From the NCBI GenBank assembly GCA_046327915.1, contig JAXLXO010000004.1, forward strand, positions 248,001 through 312,000: DNA of 64,000 bases. Direction: 5' to 3'. The notes beneath the pieces were generated by a model. The model saw only the letters and a program-made list of their open reading frames with translations. It was not told where the DNA came from and did not search any database. Of this stretch, positions 49,127 to 61,938 are shown piece after piece. Both the position numbers and the translations under genes were made by a program. The DNA comes from VGTK01 sp046327915 (lineage in GTDB: Bacteria > Desulfobacterota > Binatia > UBA12015). Each line of letters starts with the position of its first letter. Positions within the stretch are counted from its first letter, which is position 1.

Positions 49127-49792
49127 TCAGACCGCGTCCCACCACGGCGACAGGTGCGCGCCCGCCGGACGCGGCTGCTCCGTGTAGTGCGAGGTGTCGT
49201 TGTAGAGCATGAGCCGCGCGCGCACGGGATCCTTGAAGTCGACGACGTTGAGGCACGCCGGCGCCTGGTCGAGGCGGTCGCGGTAGCCGCGCGCGTCGAT
49301 GCCGAGCAGCGTCGCGAGCACGAGCCGGATGGTCGCCTTGTGCGACACGACGGCGACGGTCGAGCCCGCATGGCGCTCGACGATCGCACGGATCACCGGC
49401 AGCGCGCGCGCCATCACCGAGATGCCGGCCTCACCGCCCTGCGGCGCCGAAAGGAACGGGTCGATCTCCCACGCCGCGTACTCGTCCGCGAAGCGCTCCT
49501 CGACCTCGCGTCGCGTGAGTCCCTCCCAGCGTCCGTGGTCGATCTCGCGCAGCCCGGCTTCCGTCCGCGGCTCGAGGTCGTGCGCCGCGGTGACGAGCCG
49601 CGCGGTCTCGACCGTACGGTGCATCGGGCTCGCGTAGACCGCGCTGATCGTCTCGCTCGCGAGCCGGTCGCCGAGCGCGCGCGCCTGGCGGCGCCCCTCG
49701 TCGGACAGCTCGACGTCGGTCGAGCCCGCGAAGCGGTCCTCGGCGGAGAGGACCGTGGCCCCGTGTCGGATCAGCAGAACGCGCGTCGGCAT
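49127..49792 (-). CDS. Histidine phosphatase (phosphoglycerate-mutase-like)
   Basis: 221 residues with the RHG motif LIRHGATVLSAEDRFAGSTDVELSDEGRRQA, REIDHGRWEG and a second His in VSHKATIRL. This is the broad-specificity GpmB/CobC-like group rather than glycolytic mutase. Start ATG 49792. Between it and the response regulator (49793-49907) I see no gene. Confidence 0.9.
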   Translation of the reverse strand: MPTRVLLIRHGATVLSAEDRFAGSTDVELSDEGRRQARALGDRLASETISAVYASPMHRTVETARLVTAAHDLEPRTEAGLREIDHGRWEGLTRREVEERFADEYAAWEIDPFLSAPQGGEAGISVMARALPVIRAIVERHAGSTVAVVSHKATIRLVLATLLGIDARGYRDRLDQAPACLNVVDFKDPVRARLMLYNDTSHYTEQPRPAGAHLSPWWDAV

Positions 49793-49907
49793 GCAGCACC
49801 CCCATCGGCGTGCCCGCGGCACGCACCTGCGTCGCGCCGACCGGCACGCGGCGCCCGACGAACGTGCTGCCGGAGATCGCGGCCCGCGGCAAGGACGCCG
49901 CGGCCGG

Positions 49908-50393
49908 TCAGGACGCGAGCGGCGGCTGGTTCAGCGACAGCCAGTACGTTCCGACCTGCCGCACGGACTCGGCGAAGCGGTCGAAGGCCACCGGCTTGAC
50001 GATGTAGCTGTTCACGCCGAGGCCGTAGCTCTCGTCCACGTCCTGCTGCTCGCGCGACGAGGTGAGGATCACGACCGGGATCGCGCGCGTGCGCGGGTCG
50101 TTCTTGATGCGGCGCAGGACCTGCAGCCCGTTGACCTTCGGCAGCTTCAGGTCGAGCAGCACGAGGCGCGGCACGTCCTCGACGCGGCGCCCTTCGTGGC
50201 GGCCCTCGCCGAACAGGAACTCGAGCGCCTCGACGCCGTCGCGCACCACGTGCACGCGGTTGAGGAGGTTGGCCTTCATGAGCGCGCGCAGCGCTCAGCT
50301 CCGCGTCGTGCGGGTCGTCCTCGACGACCAGCAGATCGATCATTTCGGCGGCCGCCTCGGGGCCGTTCGCATCCGTGCTCTTGGTTGCCGTGT

Positions 50394-50397
<4 letters not shown>
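49908..50397 (-). pseudogene. Response regulator receiver protein, frameshifted
   Basis: ATG 50397 overlaps the kinase stop (ATGA at 50394-50397) and reads LLVVEDDPHDAEL, then leaves frame. A second frame resumes at ALMKANLLN and ends at 49908 with LLDLKLPKVNG (phospho-Asp), TSS and VKP. One extra base at about 50295 explains the break; without it the protein is a 162-residue single-domain regulator of the Rcp1 kind with all acidic-pocket residues. No output domain. Expected partner: the adjacent kinase. Confidence 0.8.
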
Positions 50398-53081
<2,684 letters not shown>

Positions 53082-53085
<4 letters not shown>

Positions 53086-54731
53086 GCGACCTTCTCGACC
53101 GCGCCGCTCTCGCGCAGCGTGACCGTGAAGCGCGAGCCGACGCCCTCGGTGCTCTCGACGTGCAGCTCGCCGCCGAGCGCGTCCACGAAACGCTTGACGA
53201 CGTGCAGCCCGAGGCCCGCGCCGCCGAACGGGTGCGTCAGCACGTCGTCGAGCTGCGTGAACGGGTCGAAGATGCGCTCGAGGTCCTTCGCCGCGATGCC
53301 GACGCCGGTATCGGCGACCGAGAGCGTGACGGCGCCGGGCGCCGTGCGCGTCAGCTCGACCGACACGCTGCCGCGCGTGGTGAACTTGAGCGCGTTGTCG
53401 ACCAGGTTCTGGATGATGACCATCGCCTTCCTGCGGTCCGTCGCGAGGAAGCACGGGCCATTGGGCAGCACCGACGTGAGCTTGACGTCGGGGCGGCGCC
53501 GCAGGTCCTTCACCTGCGAAACGATGTCCGCGACGACCTGCGCGATGTCCACCGTCTCGATGCGCGTCGGCAGCTTGTTGCCGTCGAGCCGGCTCAGGTC
53601 GAGCGTCCACTCGACGAGGTCGCGCAGGCGGTTCGCGCTCCTCTCGATGCGCTTCAGCGAGTCGTGCTGCTCCTCGGACACCTCGCCGAAGGCCTCCGTG
53701 AGCAGCAGGTCGGTGTAGCCGATGATGATGTGCAGCGGCGTGCGCAGCTCGTGTGACATCGTGGCGATGAAATCGGACTTGACGCGGCTCGCCTGCTCGA
53801 GGTCGCGCATGAGCTGCGCCTGGTTGAGCGCCATCGAGGCGAGCTGCGCGATGCCGGTCGCGATGCGCTCCTGGATCGGCGTGAGCGACACGTCGCGGTC
53901 GCGCGCGCGCAGGATCTGCACGCCGATCACGTCGCGGCCGCGGCGCAGCGCCAGCGCCTTCATGCGGTGCATCGGGGACGAGCCGGGATGCTCGACCGGA
54001 TCCGGGTTCACGACGTCGGACACCTCGTCGCGCCCGAGCCGCGACAGCAGCGAGTGCATGCGCTCCTCGGGGATCTCGACCATCGCGGCGAACACGGCCT
54101 CCTCCGGCGTCGCGCCGAAGCTGGCGACGCTGCGGAAGCGGCTGGTCCTCGTGTCGCACATCAGCGTGTGCGACACCTCGACGCCGAGCTCGTCGGCGGT
54201 CACGCGGCAGAGCGCGTCCATCAGCCCGGGCTCGTTGAGGTTCTCGATCAGGGTGCGGCTGACGCGCGTCAGCGCGCTCGAGACCTGCGCCATGTCGTGC
54301 AGCTCGGCCTCCGCGCGCATGCGCTCGCGGCGCTCGCCGTGCTCCGCCAGCGCACGCTGCACAACCGGCACGAGGCGCGGGAGGCGCGTCTTCAGCACGT
54401 AATCCGTGGCGCCCGCGCGCATGGCCTCGATTGCCAGCTCCTCGCCGAGCGTGCCCGAGACGAGCACGAACGGGATCGACGAGCCGTGCTCGAGGTAGAG
54501 CTTCAGCGCGGCGAGGCCGTCGAACGTCGGCATCCGGTAGTCGGCGAGGACGATGTCGACGTCGAGCCCGTCGAGCTTCGCGAGGAAGCTCTCCCGGTCA
54601 TCGACGCGCTCCCACTCGCAGGCGTAGCCCGCGCGCTCGAGCGTCCGGATCTCGAGTTCGACGTCGTTGGGGTCGTCGTCGAGGAAAAGAATCCGCAGCG
54701 GCTGCGCCGCCGAGACGCTCGCGGTCTTCAT
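53082..54731 (-). CDS. Receiver-GAF-histidine kinase hybrid
   Basis: 549 residues from ATG 54731. A receiver domain at residues 12-130 (LDDDPND, phospho-Asp in LADYRMP, Lys in YVLKTR), a GAF-like domain (about 150-290), HisKA (DFIATMSHELRTPLHIIIGY), and an ATPase domain (NALKFT, DTGVGI, GGAGLGLHVVK). No membrane segment. It is intact, unlike its neighbours. As the upstream gene of the kinase 1/regulator pair it probably acts in the same phosphorelay. The 253-bp gap before it (54732-54984) has only a GC-rich stem near 54963-54985. Confidence 0.9.
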
Positions 54732-54984
54732 GGCTGGAAGCATCGTTCGTCCGGCAGCTCGTCAGGTACTGGATCGGCCGCGCCGCAGCGACAGGACCTG
54801 TCCGGCTCGTACTTCTTTCTCGGGATTTCGGCAATTTGCGGTCGTGCAATGTCCGAGCCATCGCGGACGCTCGCGATGCAGGAGGGACGGGCGGTTTCGC
54901 GGGAGAATTCCCACCACTGAGTGTCGGCGGCCGCGGAGCTTCCCATGAGCGCAACCGGACCGGCCCCGCGCCGGCCCGGGGCCG

Positions 54985-57578
54985 TCAACCGGCGGCGTCG
55001 GCCCCGGGGCCCAGGGCGAAGAAGAAGGCCGCCCCGGCGTCCGGCCGTGCGTCGCACCACACACGGCCTCCGTGCCTCTGCACGATCCGCTGGACGATGG
55101 CGAGGCCGACCCCGGTACCCTCGAACTGGTCGCTGCGGTGCAGGCGCTGGAACACGCCGAAGAGCTTCGTCGCATGCGCCATGTCGAAGCCGGTCCCGTC
55201 GTCGCGCACGAAGTAGACGTCGCGACCGTCGGGGTCGCGCTGGCAGCCGATCGAGACGTGCGCCGTGGCGCGCGGCCGGGTGTACTTGAGCGCGTTCGCG
55301 ATGAGGTTCACCCAGACCTGCTTCAGAAGGCCGCGATCGCCCCGGCAGACGGGCAGGTCGCCGACGTCGACCTCGATGCTCCGATCGCCGCACGACGCCA
55401 GCTGCTCGGCGAGCGTCTCGTCCACGAGCGCACGCATGTCGACCGTCGTGGCGCGCAGCGGCTCGCGTCCGAGGCGCGACAGCGCCAGCAGGTCGTCGAT
55501 CAACGCGCCCATGTGCTGCGCGCGCTCGCGGATCACCTGCAGACGTCGCGCGCCGTCGGGCGGCAGCAGCGACGCGTAGTCCTCGACGACCATCTCGGCG
55601 AAGCCGTCCATCGTGCGCAGCGGCGCGCGCAGGTCGTGCGACACCGTGTAGGAGAACGACTCGAGCTCGCGGTTCGCCGCCTCGAGCTCGGCGGTGCGCA
55701 TGCGCACGCGGCCCTCGAGCTCTTCGTTGAGACGATGGATCTGATCGGCGGCCTCGTGCTGCGCGGTGACGTCCTGCAATGCGCCCTGCACGCGCCGGAT
55801 GCTGCCGTCGCTCTCGCGCACCGGATTTCCGATCGAGCGCACCCACTTCCGGTTGCCGGCCGGCGTCAGCAGCTCGATCTCGAAATCCCACGCGACGCCT
55901 CTCGTGACCGCGGCGTCGATAGCCGCGGCAAGCCGGTCGCGCGATTCGCCAGTCGAGAGTGCAAGGCTCTCGGCGAGGTCCATCGGCGTGGCCGGGTCGC
56001 TGTCGATGATGCGCCACACCTCGTCGCTCCGGTGCACGTCGCCGGTGACGACGTCGAGCGTCCAGCCGCCGACCTGCGCCATGCGGCCCGCATCGCGCAG
56101 CAGCTGGGACTGGAAGCGCAGCTCCTCCTCCGCCTCCTTGCGCGCACTGATGTCGCGCACCACGACCTGCGCGCTTCGGTGCCCGTTCTCGATGCGCACC
56201 CGGGCGGTGGTCTCGACGGGATGAGGGTCCCGTCGAGCGCGACGATGCGCGCCTCCCAGAGCGGGACGACCTTGTCCGACGTCGTGCGATCGGCGATCAG
56301 CTCCTGCACGGCCGATCGTGACTCGGGCTGGATCAGGTCGAGCGACGACCGGCCGACGAGCTCGTCCGCCGACTTCGCGCGCCACAGCTCCACCGCGGGT
56401 CGATTGACGTACACGATGCGGTCGTCCTGGTTGACGAACATCGCCTCGGGCAGCGTCTCGACCAGCCCGCGCCAGCGCTCCTCGCTGTCGCGCAGCGCAT
56501 CGGCCGCGACCTTCCTGGCGGTGATGTTCTCCGACATGATCATGATGCCACCGATGCACTGATCGGCGTCGAACCACGGCTGCACCTCCCAGGCGACCCA
56601 GTCGACGGTCCCGTCCGCACGGATGAAGCAGTCCTCCTCGCACGCCTCGACGGCCCCTTCGAGACAGCGCCGGTGGATGTCGCGCCAGCTCTGCGGGACC
56701 TCGGGAAAGATCTCGTAGTGGCTGCGCCCGACGATGTCGGGCCACGCGAGGCGATAGTCGACGAGCCAGCGCCGGCTCGCGGACAGGTAGCGCATGTCGC
56801 GGTCGAACATCGCGATCGCGGCCGGAGCGTAGTCGATGAAGAGCTGCAGCTGGCTCGCGGTCTCGCGCAGCTTGCGCTCGGCACGGACGCGCTCGGTGAC
56901 GTCTCGCAGGATCCCGGTGTAGAACTTCCGCCCGTCGACGACCGCCTGCGAGATCGAGAGATCGATCGGGAAGATCTCCCCCGTGGCGCGTCGGCCGAGC
57001 ACGCCGGCGCCGCCGAGCTGACGGCGCGACACGCCCGAGCGTCCGAACTCTTCCACCAGGCGCCCGTGCCGCTGCGCCATGCCCTCGGGAAGAAGCCGGT
57101 CGAGGCGCTGGCCGAGGATCTCGCTCGCGGTGATGCCGAACATGCGCTCGGCGGCCTCGTTGAAGCTCGTCACGCACTGCGCGTCGTCGAGGATGATGAT
57201 GCCGTCCATGGCGGTGGCGGTGATCGTCGCGAAGCGCTCCTCGCGCGACGTCGCGAGGCTGCGCGCGGTGCGCGCGCGGTGCAGGAGTCCGACCATGAGG
57301 CTGCCGCCGATCAGGAGTCCGGCCCAGTCGAAGAGGCCGTTCACACTCAGCAGGTCGTCGGGAAACATGAACGCGGCGAGGACGGCGGACAGGGCGATGG
57401 CGACCGCGCCCGCGCCGAGCCCGCCGAGAAAGCCGGACAGGATTACCGGCAGCAGGAACGGCTCGAGGACGATCGGCAGGTCCGTCGCCGAGTTCAGCAC
57501 CCAGACGCCGGCGGCCGTCGCGAGCGTGAGGGCGACGGCGATCAGAACGCCGTGCAGGGGGCGCGCAACCGGCGACAC
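54985..57578 (-). pseudogene. PAS-domain sensor histidine kinase (second), frameshifted
   Basis: From GTG 57578 the frame gives about four membrane helices, PAS domains (MDGIIILDDAQCVTSFNEAAERMFG and so on) and runs to LDGTLIP near 56217. There one missing base (ATC CCG TC instead of CCG GTC) breaks the frame. The next frame continues VETTARVRIENG ... SYTVSHDLRAPLRTMDGF (HisKA) and NALKYTRPR, GTGVGLAIVQR (ATPase) to 54985. Corrected length 864 residues. It is a close paralogue of the kinase at 50394-53085. The defect is one base in a CCGG context. Confidence 0.8.
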
Positions 57579-58031
57579 GTCAGCGCCTCACGCAGGCCGA
57601 CGCGCCCGACGGGTGCGGCTGGGAACGAAATTGGCTCGAATCACTGGCACGGCGGCGGGCCTGCCTCGCTCCGGGACACCGACGCAATCCATGCGCCACG
57701 CCCCGGCATCGGCTTCCTGCGAGTTCTTCGGCGGGATCTTCCCGCGACTGGAGCGTCCCGCACCGCATTCGTTCCCGCGACTGCGACGGGCAGCGATCGA
57801 CGCCCGCTCACCGACGCGCGTCAGCAAAGAAATACGGCGCCGCGCCGCGGCTCGCGCCTCGTCGGCGACGAAGTCACGCCACCCGGCACGCACGTAAACT
57901 TTCTTGACCGGGTACGAACGTACGGCCTACGGTGATTTTCCCACCGTCCCACGACCCAACCGTCGACGGGCGCGCGCCACGGCGTACGCTCGGCTCGATC
58001 GCGCCCTCCCTGATCCGGGAAAGGACCACCC
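57579..58031 (+). promoter_or_regulatory. Intergenic region with promoter candidate for secreted protein
   Basis: 453 bp without a gene between divergent genes. A sigma70-like pair TTGACC (57904-57909) and TACGGT (57928-57933) with an 18-nt spacer lies about 100 nt before the start at 58032. The spacer contains the palindrome GTACG-AA-CGTAC (57912-57923). An open reading frame across 57588-57893 shows no family resemblance and I do not call it. Confidence 0.45.
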
Positions 58032-58778
58032 ATGGCACCGACCTCCGCGCCGCGCAGCTCGCGATCGGCCACCCTCCTCGGCAGCCTGCTCGTCGGGGCC
58101 ATGGCGCTGCTGGCGGCCCCGGCCGGTGCAGCGACCACCGTCGTCACGTGCACGCCGAGCGCGGGCACGAACCCGACGCTCAAGGTCTCCCCGGCCGCGG
58201 TGCCTCCACCCGGCGTGGGCAAGTACGGCTTCAAGCTCAAGACCACGATCGACGGCTGCGTGGCGAACACGCAGAAGCTCGCCGACTGGGTGCCGAACAA
58301 GAACGGCACGCCGGACGGCGCGAGCATCGCGCAGGCAGAGGTGTCGCTCTCGCTCGCGGGCTACGGCAACTGCGCCTTCGGCCTGGACGCACTCTCTCCG
58401 GCCCCCCCGAGCGCCTACGATCCCGTCGGCACGATGAAGATCAAGTGGCTCGACGCGAACGGCGACACCATCAAGAGCGTCAAGCCGAGCGTGGCGGTCA
58501 TCCGCATGACTCCCGTGACGTCGGCAGGCTTCGCCACCTTCGGCTCGCTCGGCGCGGGGACCGTCGACAAGGGACTCGGTGTCGGCGGGACGGCACGCGT
58601 GGCGTGGCCGCTGAGCCTTCCGTCCAACTTCGACCTGACGGACCCGTGGACGGCGTGCCTGGTCGGCGGCTTCACACCGCCGCCCGGTTTTCCGCCGCTC
58701 CCGGAGCCGGTTCCGCTGAAGACCCTGCAGCTCGCTGGCCGTCCCTCGATCGAGATCCGGCTGCTGGATCTGGAGTGA
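58032..58778 (+). CDS. Secreted hypothetical protein
   Basis: 248 residues from ATG 58032, with AAAGGA upstream. Signal peptide (ATLLGSLLVGAMALLAAPAGAA). The mature part has strand-like segments (YGFKLKTTIDGCVANTQKLADW, AEVSLSLAGYGNCAFGL) with few Cys. No domain recognised. Probably exported to the periplasm or medium. It is followed 65 bp later by the acyl-CoA synthetase. Confidence 0.7.
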   Translation: MAPTSAPRSSRSATLLGSLLVGAMALLAAPAGAATTVVTCTPSAGTNPTLKVSPAAVPPPGVGKYGFKLKTTIDGCVANTQKLADWVPNKNGTPDGASIAQAEVSLSLAGYGNCAFGLDALSPAPPSAYDPVGTMKIKWLDANGDTIKSVKPSVAVIRMTPVTSAGFATFGSLGAGTVDKGLGVGGTARVAWPLSLPSNFDLTDPWTACLVGGFTPPPGFPPLPEPVPLKTLQLAGRPSIEIRLLDLE

Positions 58779-58843
58779 TCGCGCGGATCTGGTGACGGCG
58801 CCGACGGGCGGCGAGCGGCCGATGGTTCCGCTAACGCGACGGC

Positions 58844-60499
58844 ATGGAGCCGAACCTCGCGCAGCTCGCCGCCGCCGTCGCCGAAGCCGTTCCCGATCGT
58901 GAGTGCCTGGTCTGGCGCGACCGCCGCCGGACGTGGAGCGAAACCGCCGAGAGGATCCGTCGCCTCGCGAACCTGCTGCGGGCGCACGGCCTGACGCTGC
59001 ACCGCGAGCGCGGCACGCTCGCGAGCCACGAGTCCGGGCAGGATCACGTGGCGCTCTGCCTCTACAACGGCCCCGAGTACCTCGAGTCGATGCTCGGCTG
59101 CTTCGCGGCCCGCGCCGTCCCGGTCAACGTCAATTACAAGTACACGCCCGCGGAGCTGGTGCCGCTGCTGGCCGGCGCAGGCGCGAAGGCGCTGGTCTAC
59201 CACGCGAGCTTCGCGCCCACCGTCGCCGCGATCCGCCGCGAGCTGCCGGACCTGAAGCTCCTGCTGCAGGTCGCTGACGAGTCCGGCGAGCCGTTGCTCG
59301 ACGGCGCGCTCGACTTCGCAGCCGCGCTCGCGAGTGCGTCGCCGGAGCCGCCGGCCGTCACGTACGCGCCGGACGACCTGTACATCCTCTACACCGGCGG
59401 CACGACGGGAAATCCCAAGGGCGTGCTGTGGCGGCAGGCCGACATCTACTTCGCGGCGCTCGGCGGCCGGAAGCCGGACGGCACCGAGGTGCAATCGACG
59501 GACGAGGTGATTGCACGCGCCCGCAAGGGCGGGCTGCGCTACATGCCGACCGCGCCGTTCATGCACGCGGCGCACTGGGTCGCGTTCGACGCGCTCCTCG
59601 CCGGCAACACCGTCGTGATCCAGGACGACACGCGGCGCCTCGACGCGGCGTCGATCCTCGGCACTGCGGAGCGGGAGAAGGTCAACGTGATCCTGATCGT
59701 CGGCGATGCCTTCGCGCGGCCGCTGATCGACGAGCTGAAGCGTCGCACGTACGACCTGTCGTCACTGCGCGTGATCGGCAGCGGTGGCGCGGTGCTCGAT
59801 CCGAGCAGCAAGCAGGAGCTGCTCGAGCTTCTCCCCGAGGGCGTCAAGATCATCGACACCGTCGGATCGTCCGAGACCGGTACGCAGGCGTCGCACGCCA
59901 CCGCGCGCGGCAAGTCCGCCGGCGGCGCTCCGGCCGAGGGTGGCAAGTTCCGCGCGAACCCCGGCGCGCGCGTGCTGAACGCCGAGCGCACGCGGCTCCT
60001 CGAGCCGGGCGAGGACGAGGTCGGCTGGTTCGCGCAGTCGGGTCGCATCCCGCTCGGCTACCTCGGCGACGCCGCGAAGAGCGCGCAGACGTTCCCCACG
60101 GTCGACGGGAAGCGCTACTCCGTTCCCGGTGACCGCGCGCGGCTGCTCGCCGACGGCAGCGTACAGGTGCTCGGCCGTGACTCGATGACGATCAACTCCG
60201 GCGGCGAGAAGATCTTCGTCGAGGAAGTCGAGCAGGCGCTGAAGCGCCACCCCGCGGTGCAGGACGCGATCGTCGTCGGACGCCCGAGCGCGCGCTGGGG
60301 CAGCGAGGTCGCCGCGGTCGTGCAGCTGCGCGCCGGCATGACGGCGTCGTCCGACGAGCTCGCCGACGCCTGCCGCGCGCACCTCGCGCGCTACAAGGTG
60401 CCGAAGCACTTCGTCGTGCGCGACCGCGTCGAGCGCGGCCCGAGCGGCAAGGCCGACTACGCCTGGGCGCGCGCGCAGGTCACGGACGTCGGCGACTGA
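58844..60499 (+). CDS. AMP-dependent acyl-CoA synthetase/ligase
   Basis: 551 residues. The P-loop-like YTGGTTGNPKGV, GSSETGT, the hinge region GDRARLLADGSVQVLGRDSMTINSGGEKIFVEEVE and the catalytic Lys in GPSGKADY mark the ANL superfamily. Activates a carboxylic acid to acyl-AMP then acyl-CoA in the cytosol; chain specificity is not evident. Ends 37 bp before repeat copy C. Confidence 0.92.
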   Translation: MEPNLAQLAAAVAEAVPDRECLVWRDRRRTWSETAERIRRLANLLRAHGLTLHRERGTLASHESGQDHVALCLYNGPEYLESMLGCFAARAVPVNVNYKYTPAELVPLLAGAGAKALVYHASFAPTVAAIRRELPDLKLLLQVADESGEPLLDGALDFAAALASASPEPPAVTYAPDDLYILYTGGTTGNPKGVLWRQADIYFAALGGRKPDGTEVQSTDEVIARARKGGLRYMPTAPFMHAAHWVAFDALLAGNTVVIQDDTRRLDAASILGTAEREKVNVILIVGDAFARPLIDELKRRTYDLSSLRVIGSGGAVLDPSSKQELLELLPEGVKIIDTVGSSETGTQASHATARGKSAGGAPAEGGKFRANPGARVLNAERTRLLEPGEDEVGWFAQSGRIPLGYLGDAAKSAQTFPTVDGKRYSVPGDRARLLADGSVQVLGRDSMTINSGGEKIFVEEVEQALKRHPAVQDAIVVGRPSARWGSEVAAVVQLRAGMTASSDELADACRAHLARYKVPKHFVVRDRVERGPSGKADYAWARAQVTDVGD

Positions 60500-60536
60500 C
60501 CGCGCCTCGCACCGCGCGACACGCTCCGCGCGCGCA

Positions 60537-60621
60537 GCGCGCGGCCGAGCGAAGCGAGCGCGGGGAGTGGGGCCCCGCGCGGCTCCGCCGCGTGGGGCGA
60601 GGGGCGTCGTGGCCCCTCGTT
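60537..60621. repeat. Structured intergenic repeat, copy C
   Basis: Starts with GCGCGCGGCCGAGCG like copy B. The first stem CCCCGCGCGGC / GCCGCGTGGGG (loop TCC, 60573-60597) and the second stem GAGGGGC / GCCCCTC (7 bp, 60599-60618) follow. The base changes against copies A and B keep pairing. It lies between convergent stops at 60499 (+) and 60626 (-). Confidence 0.85.
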
Positions 60622-60625
60622 GGAA

Positions 60626-61822
60626 TCAATGCCCCTCGACCGCGCCGATGTCGCAGAAGAGACCGAGCAGCCGCGGCACGCCGCGCTGGTCGAACGGCTC
60701 GCACGCGAAGCCGCCGCTGCCCGGCGTCGCCGGATTGCCTCCGTCGACGGCAAGGCTGACCGCGACCGGCAGGCGCGTGAACGTCGGGCCGCCGTTGTCC
60801 TTCAGCGAGCCGAGGATCGGGTCGTCGCCGACGACGACGCCGGTCAGATCGCCGAGGATGACGCATCCTTCCGGCTGCACGAAGTTGTAGCCCTGCGAGA
60901 TCAGGTTCGCGTGGCACTGCTGGACGATGGTGTTGCGCAGCGTGAACGTACCCTCGTCCGGCGTGCAGAAGTCGAGCGCGGCGACGACGTTCGACACGTC
61001 GTTGACGGTGACGTTCGACAGCACGAAGTCGGCGCCCGAGGTCGACTGCGACGGCTCCGAGCGGCAGGTCGACGACGTCTGGATCTGTCCGGTGATGGTG
61101 CTGTTCACGATGGTCACGAGCGCCGGGCCCTCGGCCGCTACGTCGTGTCCGAAGAGCGCGCCGATGCCGTTCGCGACGTTGCCGTCGAAGGTGCTCGCGC
61201 GGATCGTCGCGTCGGTCGTGGTCAGGAGCCCGCCACCGGCTTCGGCGAGGTTGTCGCGCACGGTGGACGACGTGATCTTGACGCGTCCGGTTCCGCCGAT
61301 GCCGCCGCCGACCAGCGCCTCGTTGGACTCGACCAGAGCGCGCTTCAGCACGAGGCGTGAATTGGCTCCGGTGTGGATGCCGCCGCCGGTCTCGGTGTTG
61401 CTCGCCTTGCCGCCGCGCACCGCGACGCGCACCAGCGTGAGGCGCGCCCCGGCCTGCACGTCGAGCACGCGATCGAGAGCGTTCGCGTCGACGATCGTCA
61501 CGTCGGGACCGGCGCCGACGATGCGCAGCCGGCCGGTGACGTCGAGGTCGCCGGTCGCGGCGGCGTCCTCGAAGGCCCCGGCGATCGACAGGTCGTACGT
61601 GCCCTCCGGAAGGCGGATGCGGTCCTCGCCCGGGAGCGCGTTGGCCTCCTGTACCGCGGCGCGCAGGGTGCACACCGATCCGGCGGTCGCACAGACGCCG
61701 TCGCCCGGCGTCAGGTCCACGGCGTCGGACGCGTCGTTCACGCGGAAGGTCGCGGCCGATGCGACGGTCGCCGCCAGCAGGATCGCGGCAGCGGACAGGA
61801 ACGGGGTCGGAATGCGCTTCAC
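60626..61822 (-). CDS. Secreted CSLREA/choice-of-anchor Q beta-helix protein
   Basis: 398 residues from GTG 61822, with GGAGGG upstream. Signal peptide (FLSAAAILLAATVASAA). An N-terminal CSLREA-type segment (FRVNDASDAVDLTPGDGVCATAGSVCTLRAAVQEANA), beta-helix coils and a C-terminal DNGGPTFTRLPVAVSLAVDGG...FDQRGVPR...CDIGAVEG anchor. Same plan as 40862-42040, which lacks the CSLREA part. Surface or secreted role assumed. Confidence 0.82.
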   Translation of the reverse strand: MKRIPTPFLSAAAILLAATVASAATFRVNDASDAVDLTPGDGVCATAGSVCTLRAAVQEANALPGEDRIRLPEGTYDLSIAGAFEDAAATGDLDVTGRLRIVGAGPDVTIVDANALDRVLDVQAGARLTLVRVAVRGGKASNTETGGGIHTGANSRLVLKRALVESNEALVGGGIGGTGRVKITSSTVRDNLAEAGGGLLTTTDATIRASTFDGNVANGIGALFGHDVAAEGPALVTIVNSTITGQIQTSSTCRSEPSQSTSGADFVLSNVTVNDVSNVVAALDFCTPDEGTFTLRNTIVQQCHANLISQGYNFVQPEGCVILGDLTGVVVGDDPILGSLKDNGGPTFTRLPVAVSLAVDGGNPATPGSGGFACEPFDQRGVPRLLGLFCDIGAVEGH

Positions 61823-61938
61823 GGGGGGGCCCTCCACGGACGAGTCCGTCCGCAGCGCCGCGCTAACACGGGCTCGAAGGGAGCGACAACCTCGATTTTC
61901 CGGCCATGACCGGCCGGCCGGATGCCCGGACCCGCGGC

